In this document: in pieces, positions 1 to 7,114 of the stretch | Position numbering within the stretch: the stretch's first letter is position 1 | Layout: each line of letters begins with the position of its first letter | Origin: Methylomicrobium sp. wino1 | GTDB lineage: Bacteria; Pseudomonadota; Gammaproteobacteria; Methylococcales; Methylomonadaceae | Reading direction: 5' to 3' | NCBI RefSeq assembly: GCF_003932755.1 | Contig: NZ_CP024202.1 | Location: forward strand, 2,046,001-2,110,000 | Length of the DNA: 64,000 nucleotides | Translations under genes and position numbers: made by a program | Notes under the pieces: model-generated | What the model was told of the DNA's origin: nothing | The model's database searches: none | Seen by the model: the letters and a program-made list of their open reading frames with translations, nothing else

Positions 1-289
1 TTTGATGAACCAAGCCGTTGACGATCACTTGCACCGAACCGTTGCCGTGCGATTTCAGCAGCACCGGATTGAACAAATGATTCGGTTCGACCCGCGCGGC
101 CTCGGCTTGCAGGCATTGCGCGCGGGAGATTTCGCGGCCGTCCGGGGTCACCGCCGAATTATTCGAGACGTTTTGAGCCTTGAACGGCGCGACGCTGAGT
201 CCCTGGTCCGCAAAAATCCGGCACAAGGCCATCGCTATCGTGGTTTTGCCGGCGTCCGAGCTGGTGCCGAAGATCGCTAAAGGTTTCAT
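1..289 (-). CDS. cobQ: Cobyric acid synthase, N-terminal part (cut by window edge)
   Basis: Amidates the a, b, d and e side chains of adenosylcobyrinic a,c-diamide, using glutamine and ATP, to give cobyric acid in the cytoplasm. The visible 96 residues start [17 protein letters not shown], a P-loop of the dethiobiotin-synthetase-like ATPase domain, followed by the family motif [10 protein letters not shown] and the [13 protein letters not shown] segment. The glutamine amidotransferase domain lies outside the window. The ATG overlaps the TGA of cobC upstream (ATGA), so the two are probably translationally coupled. It is the last visible gene of the minus-strand cobalamin operon. Confidence 0.93.
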   Translation of the reverse strand, partial: MKPLAIFGTSSDAGKTTIAMALCRIFADQGLSVAPFKAQNVSNNSAVTPDGREISRAQCLQAEAARVEPNHLFNPVLLKSHGNGSVQVIVNGLVHQ

Positions 290-849
290 AGGTTGAGATA
301 GTGAATGTAAGTGTATTGATGGCTGTATTGAAATTTATGCAAAGAGCCATGATCGACGCGGAATTGAAAGGCGGCGGCGGGCGACAGCTTCAATATATGG
401 GTCAGTAGGGCGCGAATTACGCCGGCATGGGTCACGACGACGGCTTGCGAAAGCTCGGTCTCGATGAGCTCTTCCCAAAAACTGCCGGCACGGCGGCATA
501 AATCGGTAAAACTTTCGCCGTTCGGCGGCGGGACGTCGACGAAATTTTGCGTCCAATGGTTTAGGGCTTTTGTGTCGATGTCGTCGAAGAACACGCCTTC
601 CCAGTCGCCGAAATCCAGCTCCAAGAGCCGTTCGTCGGTGACGACCTCATCGCATAGGGAGTCGGCCAAGCGTTTGCAGCGGCTGAGCGCGCTGCTATAA
701 AACCGGCAGTCTTCGGACAGTTCAGGCAATTTTTGCCGAAGCGCTTCGGCCTCCTGGGCAAAGCTGTCCGCCAAGGCAATGTCGGATCGCCCGTAACACA
801 AGCCTTTTTCGGCAGCGGTTTGGGTGTGGCGAATCAAATAAATGTCCAT
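286..849 (-). CDS. cobC: Alpha-ribazole-5'-phosphate phosphatase (histidine phosphatase family)
   Basis: Removes the phosphate from alpha-ribazole phosphate or adenosylcobalamin phosphate in nucleotide-loop assembly. The product is 187 residues and begins [11 protein letters not shown], containing the RHxxT phosphohistidine motif (His8). Later come LDFGDWEG and [12 protein letters not shown] with the second catalytic His. An upstream in-frame ATG at 1032 would add 61 residues, but these are translated from a family A MITE and are rejected. The chosen ATG follows the element directly, with no clear Shine-Dalgarno. It overlaps cobQ by 4 bp. Confidence 0.9.
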   Translation of the reverse strand: MDIYLIRHTQTAAEKGLCYGRSDIALADSFAQEAEALRQKLPELSEDCRFYSSALSRCKRLADSLCDEVVTDERLLELDFGDWEGVFFDDIDTKALNHWTQNFVDVPPPNGESFTDLCRRAGSFWEELIETELSQAVVVTHAGVIRALLTHILKLSPAAAFQFRVDHGSLHKFQYSHQYTYIHYLNL

Positions 850-1030
850 AGGATTTCGTGATAAATAATGTCCAGGAACTATGGGCGTTGTTGAGGGTTC
901 GGTAACTCGCTTGGCAGGACGCCGTAAATACGTCCGTGTAGGCTTGACGGCGGCTTTCCCTGCCGCCGACACCTGCCAATCGAGCAACCGAACCCTCCGT
1001 AAAATAGGGAAGTTATTTACGACCAAGTCC
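850..1030. repeat. MITE-like family A1 element between cobS and cobC
   Basis: An element of about 181 bp. Its ends resemble the A1 inverted termini (AGGATTTCGTGATAAATAA on one side, rc GGACTTGGTCGTAAATAAC on the other). Inside, an outer stem of about 24 bp (GGGTTCGGT...CTCG...TTGGCAGG paired with its complement) encloses two hairpins, GGACG/CGTCC and GACGGCGGC/GCCGCCGAC. It supplies the stop codon and last codons of cobS and ends one base before the cobC ATG. Confidence 0.85.
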
Positions 1031-1763
1031 ATATCGCGCTTAGGAAAAGATAAAAAACGACTTCGGCGACTTGCTGCCCGGCTCCCAAACAGTCGCCGGT
1101 ATAGCCGCCGATATGACGATGGAAATAGCGGCCGAGCCCCAGCGTGATCAGCATCATCGGTATCAGCGAAATCAAGGCCTGTGGCGGCAGCAAGGCAAAG
1201 GGCAACAACGCCGGAATGCCTACTAAGGCTAAGGTTTTCGCATCGGGCTTGAATACCGCGCCGGACGACTTGCTAGGCTGCGTGCGGGCGTAGTCGTAGC
1301 GGAACATCAAATACAACGGAAACCAGCGGCTGATACTGTGCCCCGCCAGCAAGGCAAACGGCGGAAGATGCGCAGGTAAACCGGCCAAAAGCTTGAATTT
1401 CAACAGCAGCAGCAACAGCAAACCGAGCGCGCCATAGGCACCGATCTGCGAGTCTTTCATGATGTCCAGAATGCGCTGTTTATCGTAGCCCCCGCCGAAA
1501 CCGTCGCAGACATCGGCAAAACCGTCTTCGTGAAAAGCCCCGGTAAGCAAGATGCCGGCGATTAAGGCGATAACGATCGCGATGTCTTGCGGCCAGATTT
1601 GCAAAGCGATCCAGAAAACCGATGCCGAAAATCCGCCGACCATCCAACCGATCAACGGTAGGTAAGCACAAGCAAAGGGCAAGCGTCGATAATCGAGCTT
1701 GGTAGGACAGGGCAGCCGGGTATAAAAGCCGACGGCCAGAAGGAAATCGTGTAATGAAGGCAT
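1017..1763 (-). CDS. cobS: Adenosylcobinamide-GDP ribazoletransferase (cobalamin synthase)
   Basis: Integral membrane enzyme joining adenosylcobinamide-GDP to alpha-ribazole (phosphate), the last assembly step of cobalamin. At 248 residues it is of normal family length. Family signatures are visible: FYTRLPCP near the N-terminus, the acidic motif GAFHEDGFADVCDGFGGG (about residues 76-93) that binds the metal-activated substrate, and GGYTGDCLGAGQQ near the C-terminus. Several hydrophobic helices surround these. The final residues (TWS) and the TAA stop come from the inverted end of the A1 element, so the native C-terminus was probably replaced by a few codons. Confidence 0.93.
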   Translation of the reverse strand: MPSLHDFLLAVGFYTRLPCPTKLDYRRLPFACAYLPLIGWMVGGFSASVFWIALQIWPQDIAIVIALIAGILLTGAFHEDGFADVCDGFGGGYDKQRILDIMKDSQIGAYGALGLLLLLLLKFKLLAGLPAHLPPFALLAGHSISRWFPLYLMFRYDYARTQPSKSSGAVFKPDAKTLALVGIPALLPFALLPPQALISLIPMMLITLGLGRYFHRHIGGYTGDCLGAGQQVAEVVFYLFLSAIWTWS

Positions 1764-1980
1764 GGAAAGTTTTGCTTGAATTAGGCGGGATATGTCCTTG
1801 GCATGTCTAATTCTACTTTGTCTTGCGACAATTTATAAAATCGATTGCTTAAGAATATGACAAACCGGGCGGCTGATTATGAACACAAGCAACACGATGT
1901 AAGCCTTGCGGCGTATGGCAAATGCCGGAAAAAGGGGGCGGTTGAATTATAAAATAACCCCGATACCCTTTATTTGCAGT

Positions 1981-2018
1981 TTTGTTTCGATCTGTCTAGT
2001 TTGGGGCTAGGGCAAAGC
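1981..2018. repeat. 38-bp tract shared with 5338-5375
   Basis: The sequence TTTGTTTCGATCTGTCTAG and the following GTTTGGGGCTAG recur at 5338-5375 with about three differences. Both copies lie directly next to an attC-like sequence in the accessory island, so this may be a cassette border. Confidence 0.6.
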
Positions 2019-2064
2019 TCAGAGGCGGAATGTTAGCGGAGTCCACTGGAATGCCAGGTTAGGC
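2005..2064 (-). other. Possible attC remnant at the 3' end of hicA
   Basis: Contains GTTAGGC (2058-2064), which matches the integron GTTRRRY core. On the minus strand the order is GCCTAAC, then a TGGCATTCCAG-type arm. The second arm and second core are not intact, so this is at best a truncated attC. The reading frame of hicA runs through it. Confidence 0.35.
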
Positions 2065-2249
2065 GTAGACGGCTTCATATCCCTAATTGCCCCTTGATAA
2101 GCCGACAAAGACTCTTTTATTTCGGAATGTCTTGGAACCGGAGTTTGTTTACCATTGGCAGGATTTGCATAAATATCGTGCTTATTGCCATGACGTTTAA
2201 GGTAACAGCCTGCTTCAACCAATTCTCTAATAAAGTTTCCTCGTTTCAC
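2019..2249 (-). CDS. hicA: HicA-type mRNA interferase toxin
   Basis: Toxin of a HicBA type II system; family members bind and cleave mRNA through a dsRBD-like fold with a catalytic His. The 76 residues match the family: MKRGNFIRELVEAGC, then GNKHDIYANPANGKQTPVPRH with the conserved His and the VPRH turn. The C-terminus (PNLAFQWTPLTFRL) is read from the attC-like sequence and is not typical of the family, so the original end may be lost. The start overlaps the hicB stop by 4 bp. Activity cannot be judged from sequence. Confidence 0.8.
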   Translation of the reverse strand: MKRGNFIRELVEAGCYLKRHGNKHDIYANPANGKQTPVPRHSEIKESLSAYQGAIRDMKPSTPNLAFQWTPLTFRL

Positions 2250-2455
2250 GCTACTTCGACGAAGACTTCTTTTATTTGTGATGCAGGGTGGTTGGTTTGC
2301 ACCTCCTCTGCCATTAAAAGTTTATAAGCATCTTCAATATTTTCTTCCAACTCCTCTAGTGTCTCACCCTGGCTAAAAACCCCAGGGATTTCCTTAAGTT
2401 TGCCAATATACCATCCATCATCTAACCAATACTCGAGAGTAAATGCACGTTTCAT
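2246..2455 (-). CDS. hicB: HicB-type antitoxin
   Basis: Antitoxin partner of HicA. The 69 residues form the partial-RNase-H-fold HicB domain: EYWLDDGWYIGKLKEIPGV followed by FSQGETLEELEENIEDA, the typical sequence of this family. There is no obvious C-terminal DNA-binding helix-turn-helix or ribbon-helix-helix, as in the short HicB class. Gene order is antitoxin first, then toxin, with an ATGA overlap. Confidence 0.82.
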   Translation of the reverse strand: MKRAFTLEYWLDDGWYIGKLKEIPGVFSQGETLEELEENIEDAYKLLMAEEVQTNHPASQIKEVFVEVA

Positions 2456-2490
2456 ATTTATATCCCACTAAAAATTGACCTAAATTCTGT

Positions 2491-2625
2491 TTATGATTTC
2501 GCAAATGATTGAGACCAACGTTTCTCAGATGCAAATTCTCCAAGCAGAATGGTTGCGAGGGTGTCCTGCTAGTCGGGTGGAAGCATTGTAGCTTCTGCAA
2601 CTGCATTATCGAGGGCCTGAGTCAT
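2491..2625 (-). pseudogene. Decayed addiction-module antitoxin-like gene
   Basis: The frame reads MTQALDNAVAEATMLPPD, an in-frame TAG (2569-2571), then QDTLATILLGEFASEKRW and a TAA (2491-2493). The pattern LPPDxQDTLATILLxE...E.RW is that of small addiction-module antitoxin-like proteins, in which the stop position is usually Glu. Two stops and loss of the C-terminal half mark it as a remnant. No matching toxin is seen next to it; hicB starts 36 bp further on. Confidence 0.6.
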
Positions 2626-2806
2626 ATTTCGTACTCCAAACCAGGATGATTTTTATTCTAAAGTAAGGTTATGTTAACGGGCAGCCGTAACTAGCACATT
2701 TGTAGAGACCTTAGCGAACGAAAAATGCGTCCGGGTTGACGGCCTTGGTATGTGCCGCTAGATACCTGTACAATTTCACGTACATGATAATTTTAGAGAG
2801 GCCCCG

Positions 2807-3060
2807 ATGGACGCCATAAGCTATACCACTGCACGAGCTAACCTAGCGAAAACTATGGAAAAGGTTTGTAATGACCTCGATCCCGTTATTATTACCCGAA
2901 AGAGAGAAGCGCCTGTAGTCATGATTTCTTTAGAAGACTTTCAGTCCATGGAAGAAACAGCTTACCCTGCTCCGATCCCCTGCAAATGCTCGCCACTCTA
3001 CTAGAGTCGATTGCAGAACTTGAGGCTGGGAACGGTACCGAGCACGAGTTGATAGAATGA
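2807..3060 (+). pseudogene. Frameshifted YefM/Phd-family antitoxin
   Basis: The start is intact (MDAISYTTARANLAKTMEK, then DPVIITRKREAPVVMISLED), which is the YefM DNA-binding domain. After EETAY the frame is broken: one extra base changes the expected LLRSPANARHLLESIAELE to PAPIPCKCSPLY and a stop at 3001-3003. A second shift is needed to recover LLESIAELEAGNGTEHELIE, which ends with a TGA overlapping the toxin ATG. The truncated 65-residue product would keep the DNA-binding part but lose the toxin-neutralising C-terminus. Confidence 0.85.
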
Positions 3061-3356
3061 ATCTGACTTTTTCCAGCGGAGCTTGGGAAAACTACTTGTA
3101 CCGGCAAAAAACCGATAAGGCCATGCTTAAACGAATAAATACTTTGATTAAGGCTATTCAGCGCAAACCTTTTGAAGGTATCGGTAAACCTGAGCCGTTG
3201 AAACACGGTTTGTCCGGCTATTGGTCTCGACGCATTAATGATGAACATCGGCTTGTCTATAAAGTTGTTGAAGACCATATCTTTATCGCTCAGCTCCGCT
3301 ATCAATACGAGTATTGCGCACATAACGCCAAGCGTAACCGCCCCACCAAAGCATAG
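3057..3356 (+). CDS. yoeB: YoeB-family toxin with altered C-terminus
   Basis: RelE-superfamily ribosome-dependent mRNA interferase. The body matches YoeB closely: FSSGAWENYLYRQKTDKAM, FEGIGKPEPLKHGLSGYW and SRRINDEHRLVYKV, so the catalytic Glu46 and Arg65 equivalents are present. E. coli YoeB ends in RYHY, with His83 and Tyr84 as functional residues. Here the end is RYQY followed by a 15-residue extension, so His is Gln and the native stop is lost. Together with the broken antitoxin this suggests a toxin that is weakened or dead. Confidence 0.85.
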   Translation: MNLTFSSGAWENYLYRQKTDKAMLKRINTLIKAIQRKPFEGIGKPEPLKHGLSGYWSRRINDEHRLVYKVVEDHIFIAQLRYQYEYCAHNAKRNRPTKA

Positions 3357-3450
3357 CGAAAGGCGCGCCGCTTATATTCTTAGACGTTTTTTCGATCAAA
3401 AGGGAGTAGTTAATTGTATCGGCTACTCGCTTAACGCGGGACAGTTTAAG

Positions 3451-3558
3451 GTTAATCCGTTCGTGGTGAGCCTGTCGAACCATGGGCGGATTAACCGTCC
3501 ACCCTTCGACAGGGCTCTCCTGAGCGCAGCCGAAGGGCTCAGGGCGAACGGTTAATCC
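3451..3558. repeat. REP-like palindrome
   Basis: Two inverted blocks, GTTCGTGGTGAGCCTGTCGA and the complement GAAGGGCTCAGGGCGAAC, flank an inner palindrome around GCGGATTAACCGTCCACC. This is a widespread type of intergenic hairpin element. It lies between the convergent yoeB and the 452-residue gene and may act as a bidirectional terminator. Confidence 0.7.
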
Positions 3559-4917
3559 TTAGTGCTTTTGTCCCGCCTTAAGTGGGAAGCCATTGTATCC
3601 AATATGATATGGCGACTCATTTATTGATTGGTATTCAATATAATTATTGTTCGCTAGCAGAGAGGAAATTGTTTGCTCGCTCACATCAAAGTGTTCTGCC
3701 GCATCCTCAATGGCCTCATTGGAAAAATCGCTCTCTAAAAAATTGATTAGGCCATTAATTGGACACAAAAACTCGGCGGCAAAAGCCCTTTGATACTTTT
3801 GTCTGGAAGTGCTTAAGTCCGTATTAGTCAGCCATTGATTGCTGCCGGTTTGAATAAAATCACCAACATAGCGTGATAACTCAAACCGCTTGCTAATAGG
3901 GTGCTTCTTGCGAGGTACGAATTTAATGGTCTGATCGTCGGTTGGTATTCCTACTGAAACACTGGATCTACCCATAGGCTCCCACTTGTCTATTGCCGAT
4001 GAAGCAATTCCCAATAGCTCAAAGAGAGTTTTCGTATCAATTGGACTGTTTGTGTTTCCGATTTCACTTCTTAATTTTTGCGCATTATCTACCGCTACTC
4101 TCCAAGGCGCTGAATCTGCGCAAGTACTATTTGCTATTTGTTTTGTAGAGAATGTAGGTTTTCCGTATACCCCTGGAGCACTAATAAATTTTTCAATAGG
4201 TTTCAATAGTTCTTCTTGCCCCATTTTTCCGTAGACTGGGGCTAACTCCAATAATGTACCCTCTCCATACTCACTATAAAGCTTGATTGCATATTCCATT
4301 GCATCGGGCGAGCATTCATCTGGATCAAACCCCATAAGAGCCTCCAGTTTACGGTAAATGCTGCTATCTTCGATTTGCTCTTCTTCTTTTACTATAGAAA
4401 ATAATGCTGAAAGATCACTAGCCCCCAACCCAAAGGCTTCTAATCTATTTTCGACCGTGGAGATAAAGTCAAAAAGTGCTTGTCGAAACTCGGTAATACT
4501 AATAGATACAGGAAGATTTAACCCATTAATATATCTAACAGACTGCTGACAATTTACCTCTGAAGGAGAAGACCAAACTTGCACATTTAGGCTGTCACTT
4601 GCAAATAGTATTTTTGGCCAAACAAACCCATGATCTGCCGCCCCTAATTCGTGCGCCATTCGCCAGCTAACATCAGGCTTATTAGGCGCCGGTAATGGCT
4701 CGTAAAGCAGTCTCCACCAATTCTGTAGCATCCAAAAAGCTAGTGGGTAGGACGATACAATCACATGATTTTGTATGGATTGAGAAAAAATATTCTCGTT
4801 TCTTGTGAGATTGTAATCTCCAACATGAATTTCCAACTGAGCCAATGTGTTTGCTAGCTCAGGTGTTCCGGAGCCGACACTAGACCAGCTTTGTCGAAAA
4901 TCAATCTTTTTTATCAC
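3559..4917 (-). CDS. ImmA/IrrE-like protein of unknown role, paired with a small conserved gene
   Basis: Predicted 452 residues with a GTG start at 4917, preceded by a GAGTGG sequence; an ATG at 4944 is the alternative. The N-terminal half has WRMAHELGAADHGF, reminiscent of a degenerate zinc-peptidase helix. The C-terminal part has YQRAFAAEFLCPINGL and then IEDAAEHFDVSEQTISSLL, the typical end of ImmA/IrrE-family metallopeptidases, where a residue of the AAE helix and a short helix-turn-helix follow. No clean HExxH is visible, so peptidase activity is doubtful. It overlaps the upstream partner by 17 bp, indicating co-expression. A defence or toxin-antitoxin role is only an inference from context. 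Confidence 0.7.
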   Translation of the reverse strand: MIKKIDFRQSWSSVGSGTPELANTLAQLEIHVGDYNLTRNENIFSQSIQNHVIVSSYPLAFWMLQNWWRLLYEPLPAPNKPDVSWRMAHELGAADHGFVWPKILFASDSLNVQVWSSPSEVNCQQSVRYINGLNLPVSISITEFRQALFDFISTVENRLEAFGLGASDLSALFSIVKEEEQIEDSSIYRKLEALMGFDPDECSPDAMEYAIKLYSEYGEGTLLELAPVYGKMGQEELLKPIEKFISAPGVYGKPTFSTKQIANSTCADSAPWRVAVDNAQKLRSEIGNTNSPIDTKTLFELLGIASSAIDKWEPMGRSSVSVGIPTDDQTIKFVPRKKHPISKRFELSRYVGDFIQTGSNQWLTNTDLSTSRQKYQRAFAAEFLCPINGLINFLESDFSNEAIEDAAEHFDVSEQTISSLLANNNYIEYQSINESPYHIGYNGFPLKAGQKH

Positions 4918-5335
4918 GAATTTTCCACTCTTTAATGACTTCATGGGAGAACGGATCGGATTCCGGCATTGGATAACCATGATACATCCCAGTCTCAGGA
5001 TTCTCTAATTGAGCTTCCAAAGGGGTTCCGTCACGAGTAACTGCCCATATATTCTGGGGCCACTTTCCTTTCATTTGTTCGCTAATCATACCTTTACGTA
5101 ATCCGGCCTTTATGTGGGCAATAGCAACCTTTTTAGTAAAGATTTCGACTGTATCACAAAGTGATTTTGCAGTCCTTGGCGATGATGGTGGTGTTAATTC
5201 GAAATCACCGGGATTTTTCTTATGCTCAGGATTGCCTCCGTATTTCACGTTCTTTACCAAAACATCTGACAGGCTATTCTCCGAGAAAGCTTGAATCTTC
5301 CTTTTCGTATTGAAGCGGCCTGGTCTTCTCTGCAT
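4901..5335 (-). CDS. Conserved protein with KYGGNPEHKKNPGDF motif, partner of the ImmA/IrrE-like gene
   Basis: A soluble 144-residue protein without a recognised domain. It begins with a basic segment (MQRRPGRFNTKRK) and then has VKYGGNPEHKKNPGDFEL, a CDTVEIF segment, and a strongly patterned C-terminal half, WPQNIWAVTRDGTPLEAQL followed by YHGYPMPESDPF. The last motifs look like a conserved globular domain. The downstream overlap with the ImmA/IrrE-like gene suggests that they act together. The start lies directly after the repeated 38-bp tract at 5338-5375. Function unknown. Confidence 0.65.
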   Translation of the reverse strand: MQRRPGRFNTKRKIQAFSENSLSDVLVKNVKYGGNPEHKKNPGDFELTPPSSPRTAKSLCDTVEIFTKKVAIAHIKAGLRKGMISEQMKGKWPQNIWAVTRDGTPLEAQLENPETGMYHGYPMPESDPFSHEVIKEWKIRDKKD

Positions 5336-5337
5336 TT

Positions 5338-5375
5338 TTGTTTCGACCTGTCTAGTTTGGGGCTAGCGTAAAGCA
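5338..5375. repeat. 38-bp tract, second copy
   Basis: Near-identical to 1981-2018 (TTGTTTCGACCTGTCTAG, then TTTGGGGCTAG). It lies between an attC-like site and the start codon at 5335. Confidence 0.6.
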
Positions 5376-5441
5376 TAACCGGACACAAAAAACGAAGCAT
5401 CGCGTAGCTTTTTGTGGTCCGAGTTTATGCGCTTGTTATGT
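5373..5441 (-). other. Integron attC-like recombination site
   Basis: On the plus strand it runs from GCATAAC (5373-5379) to GTTATGT (5435-5441), which fit the outer core boxes. Between them an imperfect palindrome pairs CGGACACAAAAAACGAAGC with GCTTTTTGTGGTCCGAG around a short ATCGCGTA loop; the arms are offset by unpaired bases, as in attC. It follows the stop codon of the small membrane-protein gene by 14 bp, the normal place for a cassette attC. No integrase gene is in the window. Confidence 0.65.
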
Positions 5442-5454
5442 GTTTTGTACATTG

Positions 5455-5709
5455 CTAGAACTGGCCTGCCAAATACAGCCCGATAACAACTAATACCGAA
5501 AAGCCAATGGCACTACACCAAAACCCATTTCGACCACTATAGTCTTCAAGGTAAACAACTTGTTTTGATGATGGGTACTTACCAGCCGTTATGAATTTAC
5601 AGAGAGGCCAGCCAATCCAATAACAGATAGTGCCGAAGAATATTTCAGCGAGAATATAACCAATACCCCGAAAAAATCCTTTCACTATCTCTCCGATTAA
5701 ATCATCCAT
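5455..5709 (-). CDS. Small two-helix membrane protein, probable gene-cassette ORF
   Basis: 84 residues with an N-terminal amphipathic segment (MDDLIGEIVKGFFRGIGYI), a hydrophobic stretch through CYWIGWPLCKF, a polar loop (YPSSKQVVYLEDYSGRNG) and a second hydrophobic helix (FSVLVVIGLYLAG). The attC-like site immediately downstream makes a captured cassette likely. No function can be assigned. Confidence 0.65.
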   Translation of the reverse strand: MDDLIGEIVKGFFRGIGYILAEIFFGTICYWIGWPLCKFITAGKYPSSKQVVYLEDYSGRNGFWCSAIGFSVLVVIGLYLAGQF

Positions 5710-6365
5710 AATACGATCTTCAATTACACATAACTATAATTAGACATCCTAAATGACGCAAAATATTGCGTCATAGAGCTGCCTATTTCATTTTTGAAAA
5801 TTAAAATCATATAGTTTACAGTGATTTGCAAAAAACAACCTTTCCTAATAAAAATTTAAAATACGTCGGTGCCGACTTCGGAGAATTCAACGATAGTATT
5901 GGAATAAGTACGTGTTAAGATTCGTACAAGCACTGTAGCAATCGTACCGAACAAGCTTAAAAGGACTGGATTAAATGCTATATTCTGCATTTTTGCAAAC
6001 GCCATCGCGTGACTTGGGCGCTAGCGAAACGATGCCGCAAGTAGCCCGGATGGAGTAACGCGGAATCCGGGGGGGGCATAAGCGCCAACTTAGTGTCTAT
6101 TCTATGGTGTATTTGTCTTTATTCGTCATATCGGCATGGATTGCTGATGTCCGGGTTACATGGGTGTGAAACCAAGCATTGCCATCCCTGGCTCTGGATT
6201 CCGCCAATCCCTGGCGGAATGACTCGTTTTTCCTTAAGTTGGCACCTATGGGGGGCGAAAAAAGGTTTTTCCCGTATCCGCTTACGCTGTATAAGGGCTA
6301 CATTTTGCGGGTATAAATACGATAGTGTGAAAAAGACATCGTGTTGAACTGTAAAGTCTTTTTTC
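5710..6365. other. Intergenic stretch without a convincing gene
   Basis: A perfect inverted repeat (9-bp arms) lies at 5753-5774 (ATGACGCAA...TTGCGTCAT), 44 bp upstream of the 5709 start, and may be an operator. A CCCGGATGG...TCCGGG palindrome lies near 6043-6070. The rest is AT-rich and I see no gene in it. Confidence 0.5.
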
Positions 6366-6794
6366 TTATTCCGGCCAAAACTCGGAATTCATAACCTGTT
6401 CAATGTCCCACGGACAGGACTCGGGGAAGCAATCGAGTCCTGTTTCCTTTACCGCAAGACTGACGGCATCGGACCACACCCATTCCCACCAATCGGGTTG
6501 AGTCAAATCGGTTTTAAGACTGGGGGTTTCTTTTAAGCAACCTGCAATCCCTCGACGTTGCTCCTTGATTGTCCGCTGCCAGCTTTTACTGCGAAAGCCC
6601 GCCTGATATTGCCATTTCAGAAGATGGGCTAGCAAAACAGCCATTCTACTTCTCAATTCTCTTCGTTCGCTTTTGCCCACGTCTTCAATCTCATCCGCAA
6701 TATGTTCAAGGTCGAGCATGTTGAATTGGCCCGCACGGAGAAGCGCGGCCTGTTCGTTCGCCCATGCAACAATGTCTGATTCGTATCTATGCAT
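6366..6794 (-). CDS. DUF29-family protein
   Basis: 142 residues beginning MHRYESDIVAWANEQAALLR, with LDLEHIADEIEDVGKSERRE and HLLKWQYQ, the conserved helices of the DUF29 family, which is common in cyanobacteria and methanotrophs and often found next to mobile or toxin-antitoxin genes. Function is unknown. In-frame codons up to 6866 exist, but family members start at this Met. It lies between the accessory island and a family C MITE. Confidence 0.8.
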   Translation of the reverse strand: MHRYESDIVAWANEQAALLRAGQFNMLDLEHIADEIEDVGKSERRELRSRMAVLLAHLLKWQYQAGFRSKSWQRTIKEQRRGIAGCLKETPSLKTDLTQPDWWEWVWSDAVSLAVKETGLDCFPESCPWDIEQVMNSEFWPE

Positions 6795-6883
6795 CGAAAA
6801 GCCCTCAAAATATCTCAATAGGGTTTTAAACCGTGAAAGAGTAACACCGCGTCTCATCAAAAACAAACCTCGGCAATTTCAAC

Positions 6884-7108
6884 AGCAATTCCCAATTTGG
6901 AGATCAAAAAGGGTGTGGGGTGTGCTTGGCGAGGATGTCGGCAGCGGGACAGATTTTTGCTCCTCGGCAATTGCTCCTGCATTGCCCTAATACACGCCAT
7001 CCTTGGCGCTTAGTTGCCGCCAAGCCCCCATGGATGGGTTTACGGCGTTCCTCGACAGGCATACCCCACACCCTAAAATCGGCGAAACTGCTCAAACTGG
7101 GAATTGCT
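6884..7108. mobile_element. MITE-like family C element with 11-bp target duplication
   Basis: 225 bp with inverted ends AGCAATTCCCAATTTG and rc AGCAATTCCCAGTTTG. It is flanked by the perfect direct repeat GCAATTTCAAC at 6873-6883 and 7109-7119. The interior has a long outer stem (GGGTGTGGGGTGTGC paired with its partner) and the conserved core ACGCCGTAAACCCATCC (minus strand). The right duplication contains the cobT stop codon. There is no coding capacity. Confidence 0.88.
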
Positions 7109-7114
7109 GCAATT

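Noticed and set aside
850-1032. N-terminal extension of cobC to 1032
   Set aside because: The extra 61 residues are translated from a family A repeat; the same peptide-like sequence appears at other copies.
6093-6347. 84-codon frame on the plus strand
   Set aside because: No RBS, no recognisable domain and unusual composition in a repeat-rich spacer.
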